Assembly (NCBI GenBank): GCA_963665525.1
Contig: OY762280.1
Coordinates: forward strand, 1,550,001 to 1,614,000
Length of the DNA: 64,000 nucleotides
Source of the DNA: UBA12077 sp963665525
Lineage (GTDB): Bacteria > Bacteroidota > Bacteroidia > Bacteroidales > UBA12077
Reading direction: 5' to 3'
Part shown: positions 43,877 to 53,781 of the stretch, one piece after another
Position numbering within the stretch: the first letter of the stretch is position 1
How the letters are laid out: the number at the start of each line of letters is the position of its first letter
Notes under the pieces: generated by a model
What the model saw: the letters and a program-made list of their open reading frames with translations, nothing else
Told to the model about the DNA's origin: nothing
The model's database searches: none
Translations under genes and position numbers: made by a program

Positions 43877-45790
43877 TCATTCATTTATTTTAACATACTT
43901 TTCTATCTTTTCATAGAATTCACTTATGATAATTGGTTTTGCAATATAATCATCGCAACCAGCCTTTATAGCTTTATTTCTATCGCCTTGCATAGCATAT
44001 GCGGTCTGAGCAATTATTGGAATATTCGGTTTTTTTGCTTTAAATTGTTTGGAAAGTTCATATCCATTAATATCTGGCAACTTTATATCTAATAAAATCA
44101 GCTTAATATTTTCATATTGATTAAAACTTGTTATCGCTTCTTTTCCAGATTTCGCATGTACTATCTTCGCATCTGCATATTCTAATAGTTCAACCAGATA
44201 CAGATAATTCATCATTTCATCTTCCACAATTAAAACAATATCTTCTTCATTTGATTTCATATTTTCATTTTTCACTTCAATGTTCTTATTTTCTAAAATA
44301 AACTTCGTGGGAATTGTAAAGTAAAATTCTGAACCAACATTAGGTTTTGAATTAAAGCTAATATGTCCACCTAATAATTGCACATATGCTTTTGCGATAG
44401 CTAGCCCCAAGCCTGTTCCTTCATAAAACTTATCGGGATCATTTTTTACCTTTTTGAAATATTCAAATACATCTTTTTGTTTTTCAGTCTCAATTCCAAA
44501 TCCCGTATCCTTAACCTTAAATTCGAGAAATTTATCTTTCAGACCATAACTTAACACAACTTCTCCTTCTTTAGTAAATTTAATAGCATTACTTACCAAG
44601 CAATTCATAATTTTTTCTACTTTCCCATAATCTTCTCTTATGATAGAAGAAGGTAAAGGAGTATTACATGTTGTTTTTAGTATTATTTTTTTATCTATAG
44701 CAAGTACTTCATATTTTTTCTTTACTTTTTCAATCAACTCATTGATATTAAAGTTTTCTTCAATTTTCTCTACTACGCCAGAGTTAATCTCAGAAATAAT
44801 AATAATATCATTAATAATATCCAATAAGTTATGAGTACTGCTATTAATAATTGAGATATATCTTATTTTTTGTTCATCGCCTATTGAAGGTTTAAGCAAC
44901 AACTCCGTAAATCCTGAAATTGCATTCATTGGAGTTCTTATCTCATGAGATATATTATTCAAAAATTCTGTTTTCAACCTGTCACTTTCTTCCGCTTTAT
45001 TTTTAGCTAATTTTAGGTCAATATTTATAAGCTCTATTTCTTGATTTTTAGATTCGAGTGTAACTACTTTTTCTTCTAACTCTTCTTTAACAATTTGAAG
45101 ACTATCGGCCATAAAATTTATGGAAGTAGCCAGGTCTTCAATTTCATCTTGACTATTAATTTTTACTCTTACATCAAAATTACCATAGGCAATTTTATTC
45201 ACTGATTTAAGCAATATATCAATAGTACTCGTAATTTTTCCACTAATTAATAATGAAACGATGATGCCAATGATTATAAATCCTAGAAAAAGAAAGCATA
45301 AATACGATAAATGTTCATTCAATTGAGATATTAAATGATTTCCAGACATTCCCATACGTATTACTCCCAGTTTACCATCTTCAATTGGATAGGAAAAATC
45401 ATAAATATCTTCATCTCCTAACTTGATTTTTTGAATACTCTGCTCTGAATTATTCGTGTTAAATTCTAGCAAGCCTTTGGGTATACCATCGTTAAATGTA
45501 TGTGTTATTATCTTACTTTTATTATTAATGATAAAAACATAGCTAATATCGATTTCATTTTGTTTTATATCATCGATAATTTTTTGTAGCTCAACAATTT
45601 CATCATAATATATTTGTTGAGCAATTAGTCTTTCCGAATTTCGTAAAATACTTTCCCCGGTATACATATAATTATTAATACTAATTTTTGTTGATCTTAG
45701 ATGATCAATCACAAACACTAAAATGCCTAAGCTAATAATGATACCTATAACTGGTAAAGCAATTTTGTATTTTATTTTATGCAACTTCAT
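43877..45790 (-). CDS. hybrid sensor histidine kinase/response regulator
   Basis: 637 residues. Membrane spans lie at about 9-30 and 162-183 with a periplasmic sensor between. HAMP is at about 184-235 and a coiled coil at 236-272. HisKA has H282 (NNISHEIRTPMNAI); HATPase_c has GTGLGLAIAKAYVQ. The C-terminal receiver covers about 515-635 with phospho-acceptor D568 (LILLDIKLPD). Its ATG overlaps the TGA of the upstream PhnD-type lipoprotein gene (ATGA), so that protein is probably its ligand sensor. No separate DNA-binding regulator is adjacent. Confidence 0.9.
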   Translation of the reverse strand: MKLHKIKYKIALPVIGIIISLGILVFVIDHLRSTKISINNYMYTGESILRNSERLIAQQIYYDEIVELQKIIDDIKQNEIDISYVFIINNKSKIITHTFNDGIPKGLLEFNTNNSEQSIQKIKLGDEDIYDFSYPIEDGKLGVIRMGMSGNHLISQLNEHLSYLCFLFLGFIIIGIIVSLLISGKITSTIDILLKSVNKIAYGNFDVRVKINSQDEIEDLATSINFMADSLQIVKEELEEKVVTLESKNQEIELINIDLKLAKNKAEESDRLKTEFLNNISHEIRTPMNAISGFTELLLKPSIGDEQKIRYISIINSSTHNLLDIINDIIIISEINSGVVEKIEENFNINELIEKVKKKYEVLAIDKKIILKTTCNTPLPSSIIREDYGKVEKIMNCLVSNAIKFTKEGEVVLSYGLKDKFLEFKVKDTGFGIETEKQKDVFEYFKKVKNDPDKFYEGTGLGLAIAKAYVQLLGGHISFNSKPNVGSEFYFTIPTKFILENKNIEVKNENMKSNEEDIVLIVEDEMMNYLYLVELLEYADAKIVHAKSGKEAITSFNQYENIKLILLDIKLPDINGYELSKQFKAKKPNIPIIAQTAYAMQGDRNKAIKAGCDDYIAKPIIISEFYEKIEKYVKINE

Positions 45791-46704
45791 TCTTCAGGAT
45801 CTATATTTTTATCAACCCATTTTTTCATTTGTCGTATTGAATTATAGCATGTATCATTTACAATGACATATTTATCAATATAAATGCTTGATAAAATACT
45901 TTTACCAACTTTGTCCTTGTGCATATTAATAATTATATCCTTGATTTTTTGTTTTTCTGATGAATTCATATCAGGATGAACCACTATAGGAGGTGAACAA
46001 AAAGGTCCTAACTTATCTATAACTTTTGTTTGTAATACAATATCGGAATTTTTATTCTTCATATAATCCCAAATAAGGTTGTCAACAGAAGCTCCATCAA
46101 CCATTTTTTTTGCAACAGCATTTATTGAATTATCATGACTGCCAGAAAAGATAAACTCTGAGAAATAATTATTTTCATTTCTTCCCATTTTTGATAGCTC
46201 ATATTTTGTCACTAATGTCCCGGTATTGGATTTTGGATCAGTAAATGCAAATTTTGTACCCTCTAAGTCTTCTAAACTTTTAAATGTATCATCTTTATGA
46301 ATAATGATATAAGAATAATAATTTGTTTCTCCATTAAAAACAGGAGCTGCGATTAATTCCATTCCCCATTCGTCTTTACCAATAACATAAACCCCAGAGC
46401 ATACAAAACCTATATATACTTTCTTTTCTTTAATCATTTGTAGCATTGAAGTATAATCTCTTGTAAAAACCATTTCAACTTCGGAATTTAAATGATCACC
46501 TATATAATTAACTATATCGTTATATGCAGGTAAGGCTTCTGCAGGAGTTTGCATGGCAGCTATACCAATTTTAATAATCGAAGAATCTGCTAGGTTGACT
46601 TCCTTTAAATCAACGGTTTCATCTGGATCTATTTTAATCTTAGGATTCTTACAAGAAAGAATACCAATAGTGCAGGAAATTAAAATGATTAGTAATTTTC
46701 TCAT
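45787..46704 (-). CDS. PhnD/TauA-like substrate-binding lipoprotein
   Basis: 305 residues from the ATG at 46704 (MRKLLIILISCTIGILSCKN), lipobox cysteine C18. The open upstream stretch to 46758 precedes the signal and is rejected. The fold is a type II periplasmic binding protein of the PhnD/SsuA group: IGIAAMQTPAEALPAYNDIVNYI, then IGFVCSGVY and GTKFAFTDPKSNTG, then GASVDNLIWDYM. It has no permease or ATPase gene. It overlaps the hybrid kinase gene by 4 nt, so it is likely a signalling receptor component rather than a transporter part. Confidence 0.85.
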   Translation of the reverse strand: MRKLLIILISCTIGILSCKNPKIKIDPDETVDLKEVNLADSSIIKIGIAAMQTPAEALPAYNDIVNYIGDHLNSEVEMVFTRDYTSMLQMIKEKKVYIGFVCSGVYVIGKDEWGMELIAAPVFNGETNYYSYIIIHKDDTFKSLEDLEGTKFAFTDPKSNTGTLVTKYELSKMGRNENNYFSEFIFSGSHDNSINAVAKKMVDGASVDNLIWDYMKNKNSDIVLQTKVIDKLGPFCSPPIVVHPDMNSSEKQKIKDIIINMHKDKVGKSILSSIYIDKYVIVNDTCYNSIRQMKKWVDKNIDPEE

Positions 46705-46818
46705 GGTTAATAAATTGGTCTTAATACCCAAGTTAAAACTTATATTGTTAAATATCAAGGAATCGTGAATTTATTCACAATACAATCAATTCAATTCTAT
46801 AAATTTTACAAACTAACG

Positions 46819-47541
46819 TTACTGTTCTAATGATATCGATTTAATAAGATGTTCTCTATAGTTACGACCTATAGGAATATGGATATTATTTATAGTGACT
46901 TGATATCGTTCCATCAGATCAATGCAATCAATATTTACAATGTATGACTTATGGATTCGAATAAATTTATTTTGAGGTAACTGTTCTAGAATTTCTTTCA
47001 TTCGCATTAATGTCATTATCTTCATTTCTTTAAAAAAAACAAAAAGATAATTTCTTGCCCCTTCTATATATAATATTTCATTTACATCTACCTGATGGAT
47101 ATCAGATCCACTTTTTAGTAATAGTTTGTTGTAACTTTTAGTTGTCTTTCCTTCAGTATACCCTCTTGTATGTATATTTGCTTTCATTTGAAAAAGCTCT
47201 TGAGCTTTATTGACTGCTTGAATAAAACGAGGGAATAAAATTGGTTTAAGAAGATAATCTACAGCTTTAAAATTATAGCTCTCTACAGCATACTCTGAAT
47301 AAGCTGTTGTAAAAATAATCATTGGTTTTATAGATATCGACTTTAAAAAGTCGATTCCATTTAAATCAGGCATATTAATATCAAGGAAAATTAAATCAAT
47401 ATTATTTTCCTGGAGAAAAGATACAGCACTTATAGAATTGTTAAAACTGAAAACTAATTTAAGAATATCTATTTTCTCAACATACATTTCGAGCAACTCT
47501 ATAGCTTTAGGCTCATCATCTATAATAATGCAATTTATCAT
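46819..47541 (-). CDS. LytTR family response regulator
   Basis: 240 residues. The receiver domain (1-125) has acceptor D54 (DLIFLDINMPDL) and a KP motif (VDYLLKPI). The LytTR DNA-binding domain (about 140-238) has ILYIEGARNYLFVFF, LPQNKFIRIHKSYIVNIDCID and HIPIGRNYREHL. It is 1 nt behind the cognate kinase gene. Probable target: the divergent permease gene at 48740. Confidence 0.93.
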   Translation of the reverse strand: MINCIIIDDEPKAIELLEMYVEKIDILKLVFSFNNSISAVSFLQENNIDLIFLDINMPDLNGIDFLKSISIKPMIIFTTAYSEYAVESYNFKAVDYLLKPILFPRFIQAVNKAQELFQMKANIHTRGYTEGKTTKSYNKLLLKSGSDIHQVDVNEILYIEGARNYLFVFFKEMKIMTLMRMKEILEQLPQNKFIRIHKSYIVNIDCIDLMERYQVTINNIHIPIGRNYREHLIKSISLEQ

Positions 47542-47542
47542 T

Positions 47543-48592
47543 CTAGTTGTGCAATGGAATCTTTAATTGAACTACAAACTTATTGTCTAGATTATTTATT
47601 TCCAACCGGCAATCTCCTTTATATAATAAATCCAACCTTTTTTTAATATTTGTTAATCCAATTCCGGATGAATCCATATTGTTCCCTTTTCTAGATTTAT
47701 TTATTGAATTTTCTATTTTAAAATTTAGTTTATTATTTTTTATTGTCAAATCGATTTCAACACTAAACTCATTGTTTACACTATAACCATGTTTAAATGC
47801 ATTTTCCACAAATGGAATAAGAAGCATAGGAGGAATTTGTTTATTTGTAATCTCTCCATTCACATCAAAAATTATATTGTTTTTCGATTTATCATCCATT
47901 TTTAGCTTATTCAAATCAATAAAATCCTTGATCATTTCTATCTCATTTTCCAGACGTACAAATTCAGCATTCGTATCGTAAATCATATATCGCATTAAAT
48001 GAGAAAGATGTCCAATACCATTAGCAGTATCTTCATCACCATAAGTACTCGACATTGAAAAAAGATTATTGAGCGTATTAAATAAAAAATGTGGATTGAC
48101 CTGCCCCTTTAAAAATTCTAACTCTGCTTTTAACTTTTGAGTTTTTAATTCTTGAATTATATTGTGTTGTTTTTCTTGTGATTGACGATAAATTGTCGTT
48201 AAAACCATAATAATTAATGGATTAAAGGCAAACTTTAAAACTGGTCTTTCATTAATCCATAAAGTATCTTCACCAACCATTCCTTCAACTGGAATTGGAC
48301 TTATAAAATGAATTTGAGAAAAGATAATGTTAGAGGATAATCCTTGTGCAAGTATTCCAAATAAAAAAGCTAATAAACCTGCGTATAAACCATAATGAAG
48401 ATACTTTTTGTGCTTCATATATTTTTCAATCAAATAATAATTAACATGAACAGGTATTATTAATGGTAAAATAATTGCTGCTGCAAGTTCATATCCGAAA
48501 GGTAATGTGACTAAAATAAACGCAAGAATCCATATAATCATATTTTTAAATATAAACTCTTTATTATTTATCACTAATTTATTCAATTTCAT
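47543..48592 (-). CDS. LytS/YehU-type sensor histidine kinase
   Basis: 349 residues. Four membrane spans occupy about 17-132. A His_kinase domain follows with H168 in GQVNPHFLFNTLNNLF. The HATPase_c domain has PPMLLIPFVENAFKHGY and SGIGLTNIKKRLDLLY. It autophosphorylates and passes phosphate to the adjacent LytTR regulator. The 147-bp gap to the divergent permease contains a possible LytTR direct repeat. Confidence 0.93.
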   Translation of the reverse strand: MKLNKLVINNKEFIFKNMIIWILAFILVTLPFGYELAAAIILPLIIPVHVNYYLIEKYMKHKKYLHYGLYAGLLAFLFGILAQGLSSNIIFSQIHFISPIPVEGMVGEDTLWINERPVLKFAFNPLIIMVLTTIYRQSQEKQHNIIQELKTQKLKAELEFLKGQVNPHFLFNTLNNLFSMSSTYGDEDTANGIGHLSHLMRYMIYDTNAEFVRLENEIEMIKDFIDLNKLKMDDKSKNNIIFDVNGEITNKQIPPMLLIPFVENAFKHGYSVNNEFSVEIDLTIKNNKLNFKIENSINKSRKGNNMDSSGIGLTNIKKRLDLLYKGDCRLEINNLDNKFVVQLKIPLHN

Positions 48593-48642
48593 ACTACAAA
48601 GGTGAATATTCTAATTCTCTCAAACAAATCTAATTAACAAAT

Positions 48643-48673
48643 GCCGTTTGTCAATTAATCGACATCTGTTGTT
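48643..48673. promoter_or_regulatory. possible LytTR-binding direct repeat
   Basis: GCCGTTTGT at 48643 fits the LytTR half-site pattern [TA][AC][CA]GTTN[AG][TG] at 8 of 9 positions. A weaker TCTGTTGTT lies 22 bp further, two helical turns, as expected for LytTR dimers. It lies in the divergent promoter region between kinase and permease. Confidence 0.35.
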
Positions 48674-48739
48674 AATTAAAGTTTTTGAATCCAATTTATT
48701 CGAAAATATTTGTATCAGAAATCAATAATTAATTTAATT

Positions 48740-51127
48740 ATGTTTAGAAATTATATTATAACAGCATTCAGATCATTAAAGAAAAATAAGGTTTTCTCTT
48801 TAATAAATATTTTCGGATTAATTTTTAGTATGGCGATATGTTTATTAGTAATAACAATTGTCGTTAATGTAAATAAATCAGATGATTTTCATAAAAATAA
48901 AAATCGGATCTATCGTGTACATTCTTTTTATACAGACAAATATGCACAGAACGAAGAATTTGCTACATCGCCAATACCATTATTAAATGTACTAAATAGT
49001 AATTTCCCTCAAATTGAGAAATGTGTTCAACTGCAAAGATTAAGTGGTAAAGCTAGTATTGAAGGCAAAGAATTAGATTTTCAAGGTTTCTATTCTAACC
49101 CTGAATTTTTTGAAACATTTAGCTTTGATATTAAACAAGGAGATATTCATACTTTAAATAATCCATTTAAAGTATTTATTACAGAAAGTTTCTCAAAAAA
49201 AATGTTTTTGGATGCAAATTCAATTGGGAAAAGCATTTATTTAAATAATCTCGGATTGTTTGAAGTTAGTGGAATTATTAAAGATCAGACACAATCGTCA
49301 CATCTAAGGTTTGATGTAATAGGATCTTCTTCTACACTACTTTCGTTAGAAAAACAAGGAAAGGCTTATAAGACATCAGATAGTTGGAGTTTTATGTGGG
49401 AAAATGTATCTTATATATTAGTAAAAAAAGAAACTAATATTGATGATCTAACTGCTAGAATTAATAATGCAGCTCAGAAGAATTATAAAAAAGATGATAA
49501 ATTTTCAATAAGATATTCATTACAAGCACTAACAACGATCAGTCCCGGGAAATTAGTAAATAATGAAATAGGTTTTACTATTCCTATTGCAGCTTTAATT
49601 GGTTTAACATTTATTGCAATTCTAATTTTATCTATCACGGGCTTCAATTATTTAAATCTTTCATTGGCTAAATCAATTTCAAAATCTAAAGAAATTGGAT
49701 TACGAAAAGTACTTGGCTCTGGCAGAAAACACATTATATTCCAATATATCATTGAATCGTTAATTATTTTAATAATTTCATTTTTTATTTCAACGATTCT
49801 TTTTGAATATATTTTTAAATTTCTAGTAAGATATGAACCATCGCTTGGATCTGAATTAGACCTAATAAGAAGCAACACTATTTACATTACATTCTTTATT
49901 TTCACCATGCTGGTAGGCATAATCTTTGGATTAATAACATCATTAAATATTTCTAAATCAAATCCTATAAGTGTTTTAAATGATGCTAGAAATGAAAAAA
50001 TGATAACGCGTTTTGCGTTGCGTAAAATATTAATTACTGCTCAGTTTATTATCTCATCCACTTTCATTATAGCAACAATTTTAGTTTTCAAACAATTTAC
50101 TGCTATTATTAATAAAGACCTTGGATTTGACAAAAGTAATATCTTGACAATTAACCTACAAGGCATATCGCATGAAGTAATGACAAACGAAATATCCGGC
50201 ATGAAAAATATTAAAGATATTTCTGCTACATACTTAATGCCTATTAGCTTTAGCAGAATGGCTACAGAAGTGATATTTCCAAATTCTACAGACACTTCAA
50301 TTATTAATATATTTAATGTTAATCACAACTTTCTCGATGTATTAAAAATAAAAATCATTGCAGGAAGAAATTTTACTTTAAATGATGGAGTTGGAAATGA
50401 AAGATATGTATTAGTTAACGAAAAAGCTACATCAAAAATGGGATTTAGTAATCCTTCAGAAGCAATAGGTAAAACAATGATGCTTGAGAAGAACATGGTA
50501 GAAATAATAGGTGTAGCAAAAGATTTTTATTATACTGATCCTATTCAAGAATTAAATGAACTTGTTTTAAGATACAGGCCAGAAGATTTTAAATTCTTAA
50601 TTGTCAAATATGATAAAAATGCGGATCTTAAAGCGCTAATTTCGGCATTGGAACAAAAGTGGAAAGATATTGATCCAAATACATTATTTTCTTGTGAAGT
50701 GTATGAAGAGTCTATAAAAAGAATGTTTAAACCATTAACTTTTACAGGTATAATCATTGGATTACTATCCATTTTAGCAATTTCCATTTCATGTTTAGGA
50801 TTATTAGGTATGGTTGCATACAATTCCGAATCACGAAAAAAAGAAATAGGTATTCGAAAAGTTATGGGAGCCACTCCTTGTATTATTATTAAACATTTAT
50901 CGAAAAGTTATTTTATTATCGTTTCTATCGCATTAACAGTTTCATTAATTATTATAGGTATTGGTGTTAACATTATGAAACAACAGTTACCTAATAGTAT
51001 AGGTTTTGATATACCTTCTGTATTTATTGGAATTGGCATAGTCATCATCATCACTATTTTAACAATTCTTTCCCAAACTTATAAAGCATCTATAAGAAAT
51101 CCTGTTGAAGCACTTAGATATGAGTAG
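48740..51127 (+). CDS. FtsX/MacB-type ABC transporter permease
   Basis: 795 residues from the ATG at 48740 (MFRNYIITAFRSLKKNKVFS); an open stretch back to 48710 is rejected because MFRNYI is the usual start. Two MacB-domain/FtsX repeats are present: FNYLNLSLAKSISKSKEIGLRKVLGSGRK in half one and GLLGMVAYNSESRKKEIGIRKVMGA in half two. It ends RNPVEALRYE. It lacks a neighbouring ATPase gene. It is divergent from a LytS/LytTR pair, suggesting control of an envelope stress or export function. Confidence 0.9.
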   Translation: MFRNYIITAFRSLKKNKVFSLINIFGLIFSMAICLLVITIVVNVNKSDDFHKNKNRIYRVHSFYTDKYAQNEEFATSPIPLLNVLNSNFPQIEKCVQLQRLSGKASIEGKELDFQGFYSNPEFFETFSFDIKQGDIHTLNNPFKVFITESFSKKMFLDANSIGKSIYLNNLGLFEVSGIIKDQTQSSHLRFDVIGSSSTLLSLEKQGKAYKTSDSWSFMWENVSYILVKKETNIDDLTARINNAAQKNYKKDDKFSIRYSLQALTTISPGKLVNNEIGFTIPIAALIGLTFIAILILSITGFNYLNLSLAKSISKSKEIGLRKVLGSGRKHIIFQYIIESLIILIISFFISTILFEYIFKFLVRYEPSLGSELDLIRSNTIYITFFIFTMLVGIIFGLITSLNISKSNPISVLNDARNEKMITRFALRKILITAQFIISSTFIIATILVFKQFTAIINKDLGFDKSNILTINLQGISHEVMTNEISGMKNIKDISATYLMPISFSRMATEVIFPNSTDTSIINIFNVNHNFLDVLKIKIIAGRNFTLNDGVGNERYVLVNEKATSKMGFSNPSEAIGKTMMLEKNMVEIIGVAKDFYYTDPIQELNELVLRYRPEDFKFLIVKYDKNADLKALISALEQKWKDIDPNTLFSCEVYEESIKRMFKPLTFTGIIIGLLSILAISISCLGLLGMVAYNSESRKKEIGIRKVMGATPCIIIKHLSKSYFIIVSIALTVSLIIIGIGVNIMKQQLPNSIGFDIPSVFIGIGIVIIITILTILSQTYKASIRNPVEALRYE

Positions 51128-51152
51128 AGTTATGAATTAAGAATTTGAAATT

Positions 51153-52070
51153 ATGAAATATACGATTTTTAGTCTGATATTATTTTTATTGATTAATACA
51201 ATTGGATTTTCGCAAACAACAATATCTGGAAAATTAGTAAACAGAATAGGTAACAATCCTGTTGAGTTTGCAAACATATGGTTAGTTGGTGAAAATATTG
51301 GTGCAACTTCAGATCCTGCTGGAGTATTTAAACTTGAAATTGATTCAATTAAAACAAATAACGTAATAAAAATTTCGGCAATTGGATTCTACGACACAAG
51401 TTTTATTGCTACTACACTAATTAATAATAAATCTTTAATTAAACTTAAAGAAAAAAAATACACCTTATCTGAAGTGATTGTAAAACCTGGTCACAAAACG
51501 AAAAAATATATTCTAAATACAATTAAAAGGAAAGATTTTAACTTACGAATTGCAAGTAATAATCAACCAAGAATGATAGCAGCATATTTTCCTTATAGTG
51601 ATAATAAAGAAAATTCGATGCTAAAAGAGATTATAATTTACACTTTTAAAAACGAGCAAGATTATTTGTGTAACATCCGATTACATAAATCTGAAAATAT
51701 GATTCCGGGAGCGGAATTAATCAATAGGAATATCACTTTTGACTTAAAGAAAGGAGAAAGAAACATTCATGTAGATCTCGCTCCATACAAATTAGAATTC
51801 CCAGAAGAAGGAATATTTGTGTGTTTTGAATGGTTAATAATTGAGCAAAATAAATATAAATTAGAATATACTAATCCTGAAAACAATAGAAAGCAAGTGC
51901 AATACATTTATGGCCCTAACCTGGCAGGAACGATTGAAGAAAAATCAAATTACATGATGTATTCAGATGGTACTTGGAAAAAGGCTGAACCATTAACTGG
52001 CGATAATTGGGGAAAAGATAAACAAGGAAAATATTGCAATCCAGCAATTTCTCTGGTTATTTTAAAATAG
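51153..52070 (+). CDS. CarboxypepD_reg-like domain protein
   Basis: 305 residues with a signal peptide (LILFLLINTIGFSQ). The CarboxypepD_reg-like beta-sandwich (about 22-95: TTISGKLVNRIGNNPVEFANIWLVG, then IGATSDPAGVFKLEI) precedes about 200 residues without a TonB plug or barrel. It lies 25 nt after the permease stop, on the same strand, and may share its transcript. Function unknown; probably outer-membrane or periplasmic. Confidence 0.75.
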   Translation: MKYTIFSLILFLLINTIGFSQTTISGKLVNRIGNNPVEFANIWLVGENIGATSDPAGVFKLEIDSIKTNNVIKISAIGFYDTSFIATTLINNKSLIKLKEKKYTLSEVIVKPGHKTKKYILNTIKRKDFNLRIASNNQPRMIAAYFPYSDNKENSMLKEIIIYTFKNEQDYLCNIRLHKSENMIPGAELINRNITFDLKKGERNIHVDLAPYKLEFPEEGIFVCFEWLIIEQNKYKLEYTNPENNRKQVQYIYGPNLAGTIEEKSNYMMYSDGTWKKAEPLTGDNWGKDKQGKYCNPAISLVILK

Positions 52071-52096
52071 GAAAAGGCTTCAAATGAGCCTTTTTC
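52071..52096. terminator. bidirectional terminator
   Basis: An 8-bp stem (AAAAGGCT/AGCCTTTT) has a 7-nt loop and lies between the CarboxypepD_reg gene and the convergent amidohydrolase gene. Confidence 0.75.
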
Positions 52097-52100
52097 TCAT

Positions 52101-53729
52101 TTATCTTTTATAAATATCGTGACCGCCAATATAAGTTGCTACAATTGTAATTGTTGGTATTTGATCTTCATAAACTTCCATAATATCCTTATTCAAAATT
52201 ATAAAATCGGCAAACTTACCTGCTTCAATGCTCCCTTTTTCATTTTCTTCGAATGCTGCTTTTGCAGCCCAAATGGTCATTGATTTTAATGTTTCTTCAC
52301 GCGTTAATGCATTTTCAATTTGAAAACCATCTTCAGGAAATCCTTCTAAATCTTTTCTAATAACAGATGCATAAAATGTAAGTCGAGGATCAATTTTTTC
52401 AACAGGAAAATCTGTTCCATTGGGCATCCATCCATTCTGATTTAGTAATATCTTATATATATAGGCGTTTTTTATTCTCTCTCCTAATCTTTCATCAGCC
52501 CAATACATATCTGATGTACAGTGTGTTGATTGTATAGATGGTATAATATTATATTTACCAAACTTCTCAACATCATCGGGATGAATAACTTGGGAATGCT
52601 CAATTCTCCATCTTTTATCGTTACTCCCTTTTAAATATTTCGAATAAATATTGAGCATTAATCGATTTGCAGAATCTCCAATTGCATGTGTATTGATTTG
52701 ATATCCATACTCTAATGCATACTGACACATTTCATGATAAAATGCAACCGGTTCTACGATCAAGCCGTAATTTTCCGGATCATCATAATAAGGTTCAATT
52801 AGTGCTGCTCCCCTCGATCCTAAAGCACCATCGGCATATAATTTAATTGAACGAACATTTAAATAATCCGTTTTATATATTCCTTTTTTTACAAAATATT
52901 CCAGATTTTCATCATTAGGCTCTAGCATAGCATAAACACGCATTTGCAACTCACCACTTTTTTGTAATGAATCAAGCAATAATATTTGATTCTTATACAA
53001 ACCTGCATCACAAACAGAAGTTAGTCCAACAGCAAAACAATTTTGTGTTCCTTGTTTTAATGCTTTTATAGCCATTTCATGGTTCTCTTCAGGAACAATA
53101 TCACTTACAAGACTCATTGCATTATCAATGAGAATTCCTGTAGGCTTTCCATTTTCAACAAACACTTTTCCTCCATTAATCTTTGTTTCTGCTGTAATAC
53201 CAGCAAGCTCTAGTGCTTTTGAATTAGCAATAGCAGCATGACCATCAATCCTTCGGATGTAAACAGGTTTATTTGGGAATAATTCATTTAGCTTTTTATT
53301 ATTAGGAAATTCTTTCACTTCCCAATCGTTTTGATCCCAACCTCTTCCCAATATCCACTCTGGATTATATTTACGATCATGTTCATTTAATATTTCAAGT
53401 ATTTCTTCAAAGGATTTTGTTCCTCTTAAGTTTGCTTGTAACAACGACATACAATAACCATAAAAATGGCTGTGTGCATCTATAAATCCGGGATATATAT
53501 AATCACCTTCTGCATCGATGATTTGATTCGATTTATATTTAGATAAAATTTCTTTTGTTGTACCAACTGCTACAAATTTTCCATCTTTCACAGCAAAACT
53601 TTCGGCTGATGAAAAATTATCATCAACAGTATAAATGTTTGCGTTGGCAATAATTAAGTCAACTTGTTTTTGCATATCACAAGAAACAGCAACTAGTAAT
53701 ATTAGAAGAAATAGATATAACTTTTTCAT
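52101..53729 (-). CDS. YtcJ-like amidohydrolase lipoprotein
   Basis: 542 residues. Lipobox C17 (LLVAVSCDMQ). The amidohydrolase-3 fold has YPGFIDAHSHFYGY with the HxH metal pair. YQINTHAIGDSANRLM and WRIEHSQVIHPDDVEKF carry further His ligands, and the C-terminus has GSIEAGKFADFIILNKD. The metal-dependent hydrolase acts on a cyclic or linear amide, probably in the periplasm; the substrate is not specified. The nearest neighbour is an MFS carrier 52 nt upstream on the same strand. Confidence 0.87.
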   Translation of the reverse strand: MKKLYLFLLILLVAVSCDMQKQVDLIIANANIYTVDDNFSSAESFAVKDGKFVAVGTTKEILSKYKSNQIIDAEGDYIYPGFIDAHSHFYGYCMSLLQANLRGTKSFEEILEILNEHDRKYNPEWILGRGWDQNDWEVKEFPNNKKLNELFPNKPVYIRRIDGHAAIANSKALELAGITAETKINGGKVFVENGKPTGILIDNAMSLVSDIVPEENHEMAIKALKQGTQNCFAVGLTSVCDAGLYKNQILLLDSLQKSGELQMRVYAMLEPNDENLEYFVKKGIYKTDYLNVRSIKLYADGALGSRGAALIEPYYDDPENYGLIVEPVAFYHEMCQYALEYGYQINTHAIGDSANRLMLNIYSKYLKGSNDKRWRIEHSQVIHPDDVEKFGKYNIIPSIQSTHCTSDMYWADERLGERIKNAYIYKILLNQNGWMPNGTDFPVEKIDPRLTFYASVIRKDLEGFPEDGFQIENALTREETLKSMTIWAAKAAFEENEKGSIEAGKFADFIILNKDIMEVYEDQIPTITIVATYIGGHDIYKR

Positions 53730-53781
53730 AATATAATATTTATGTTCAAGTTATAAAAATACAAAAAGATGAAGTGTTCTA

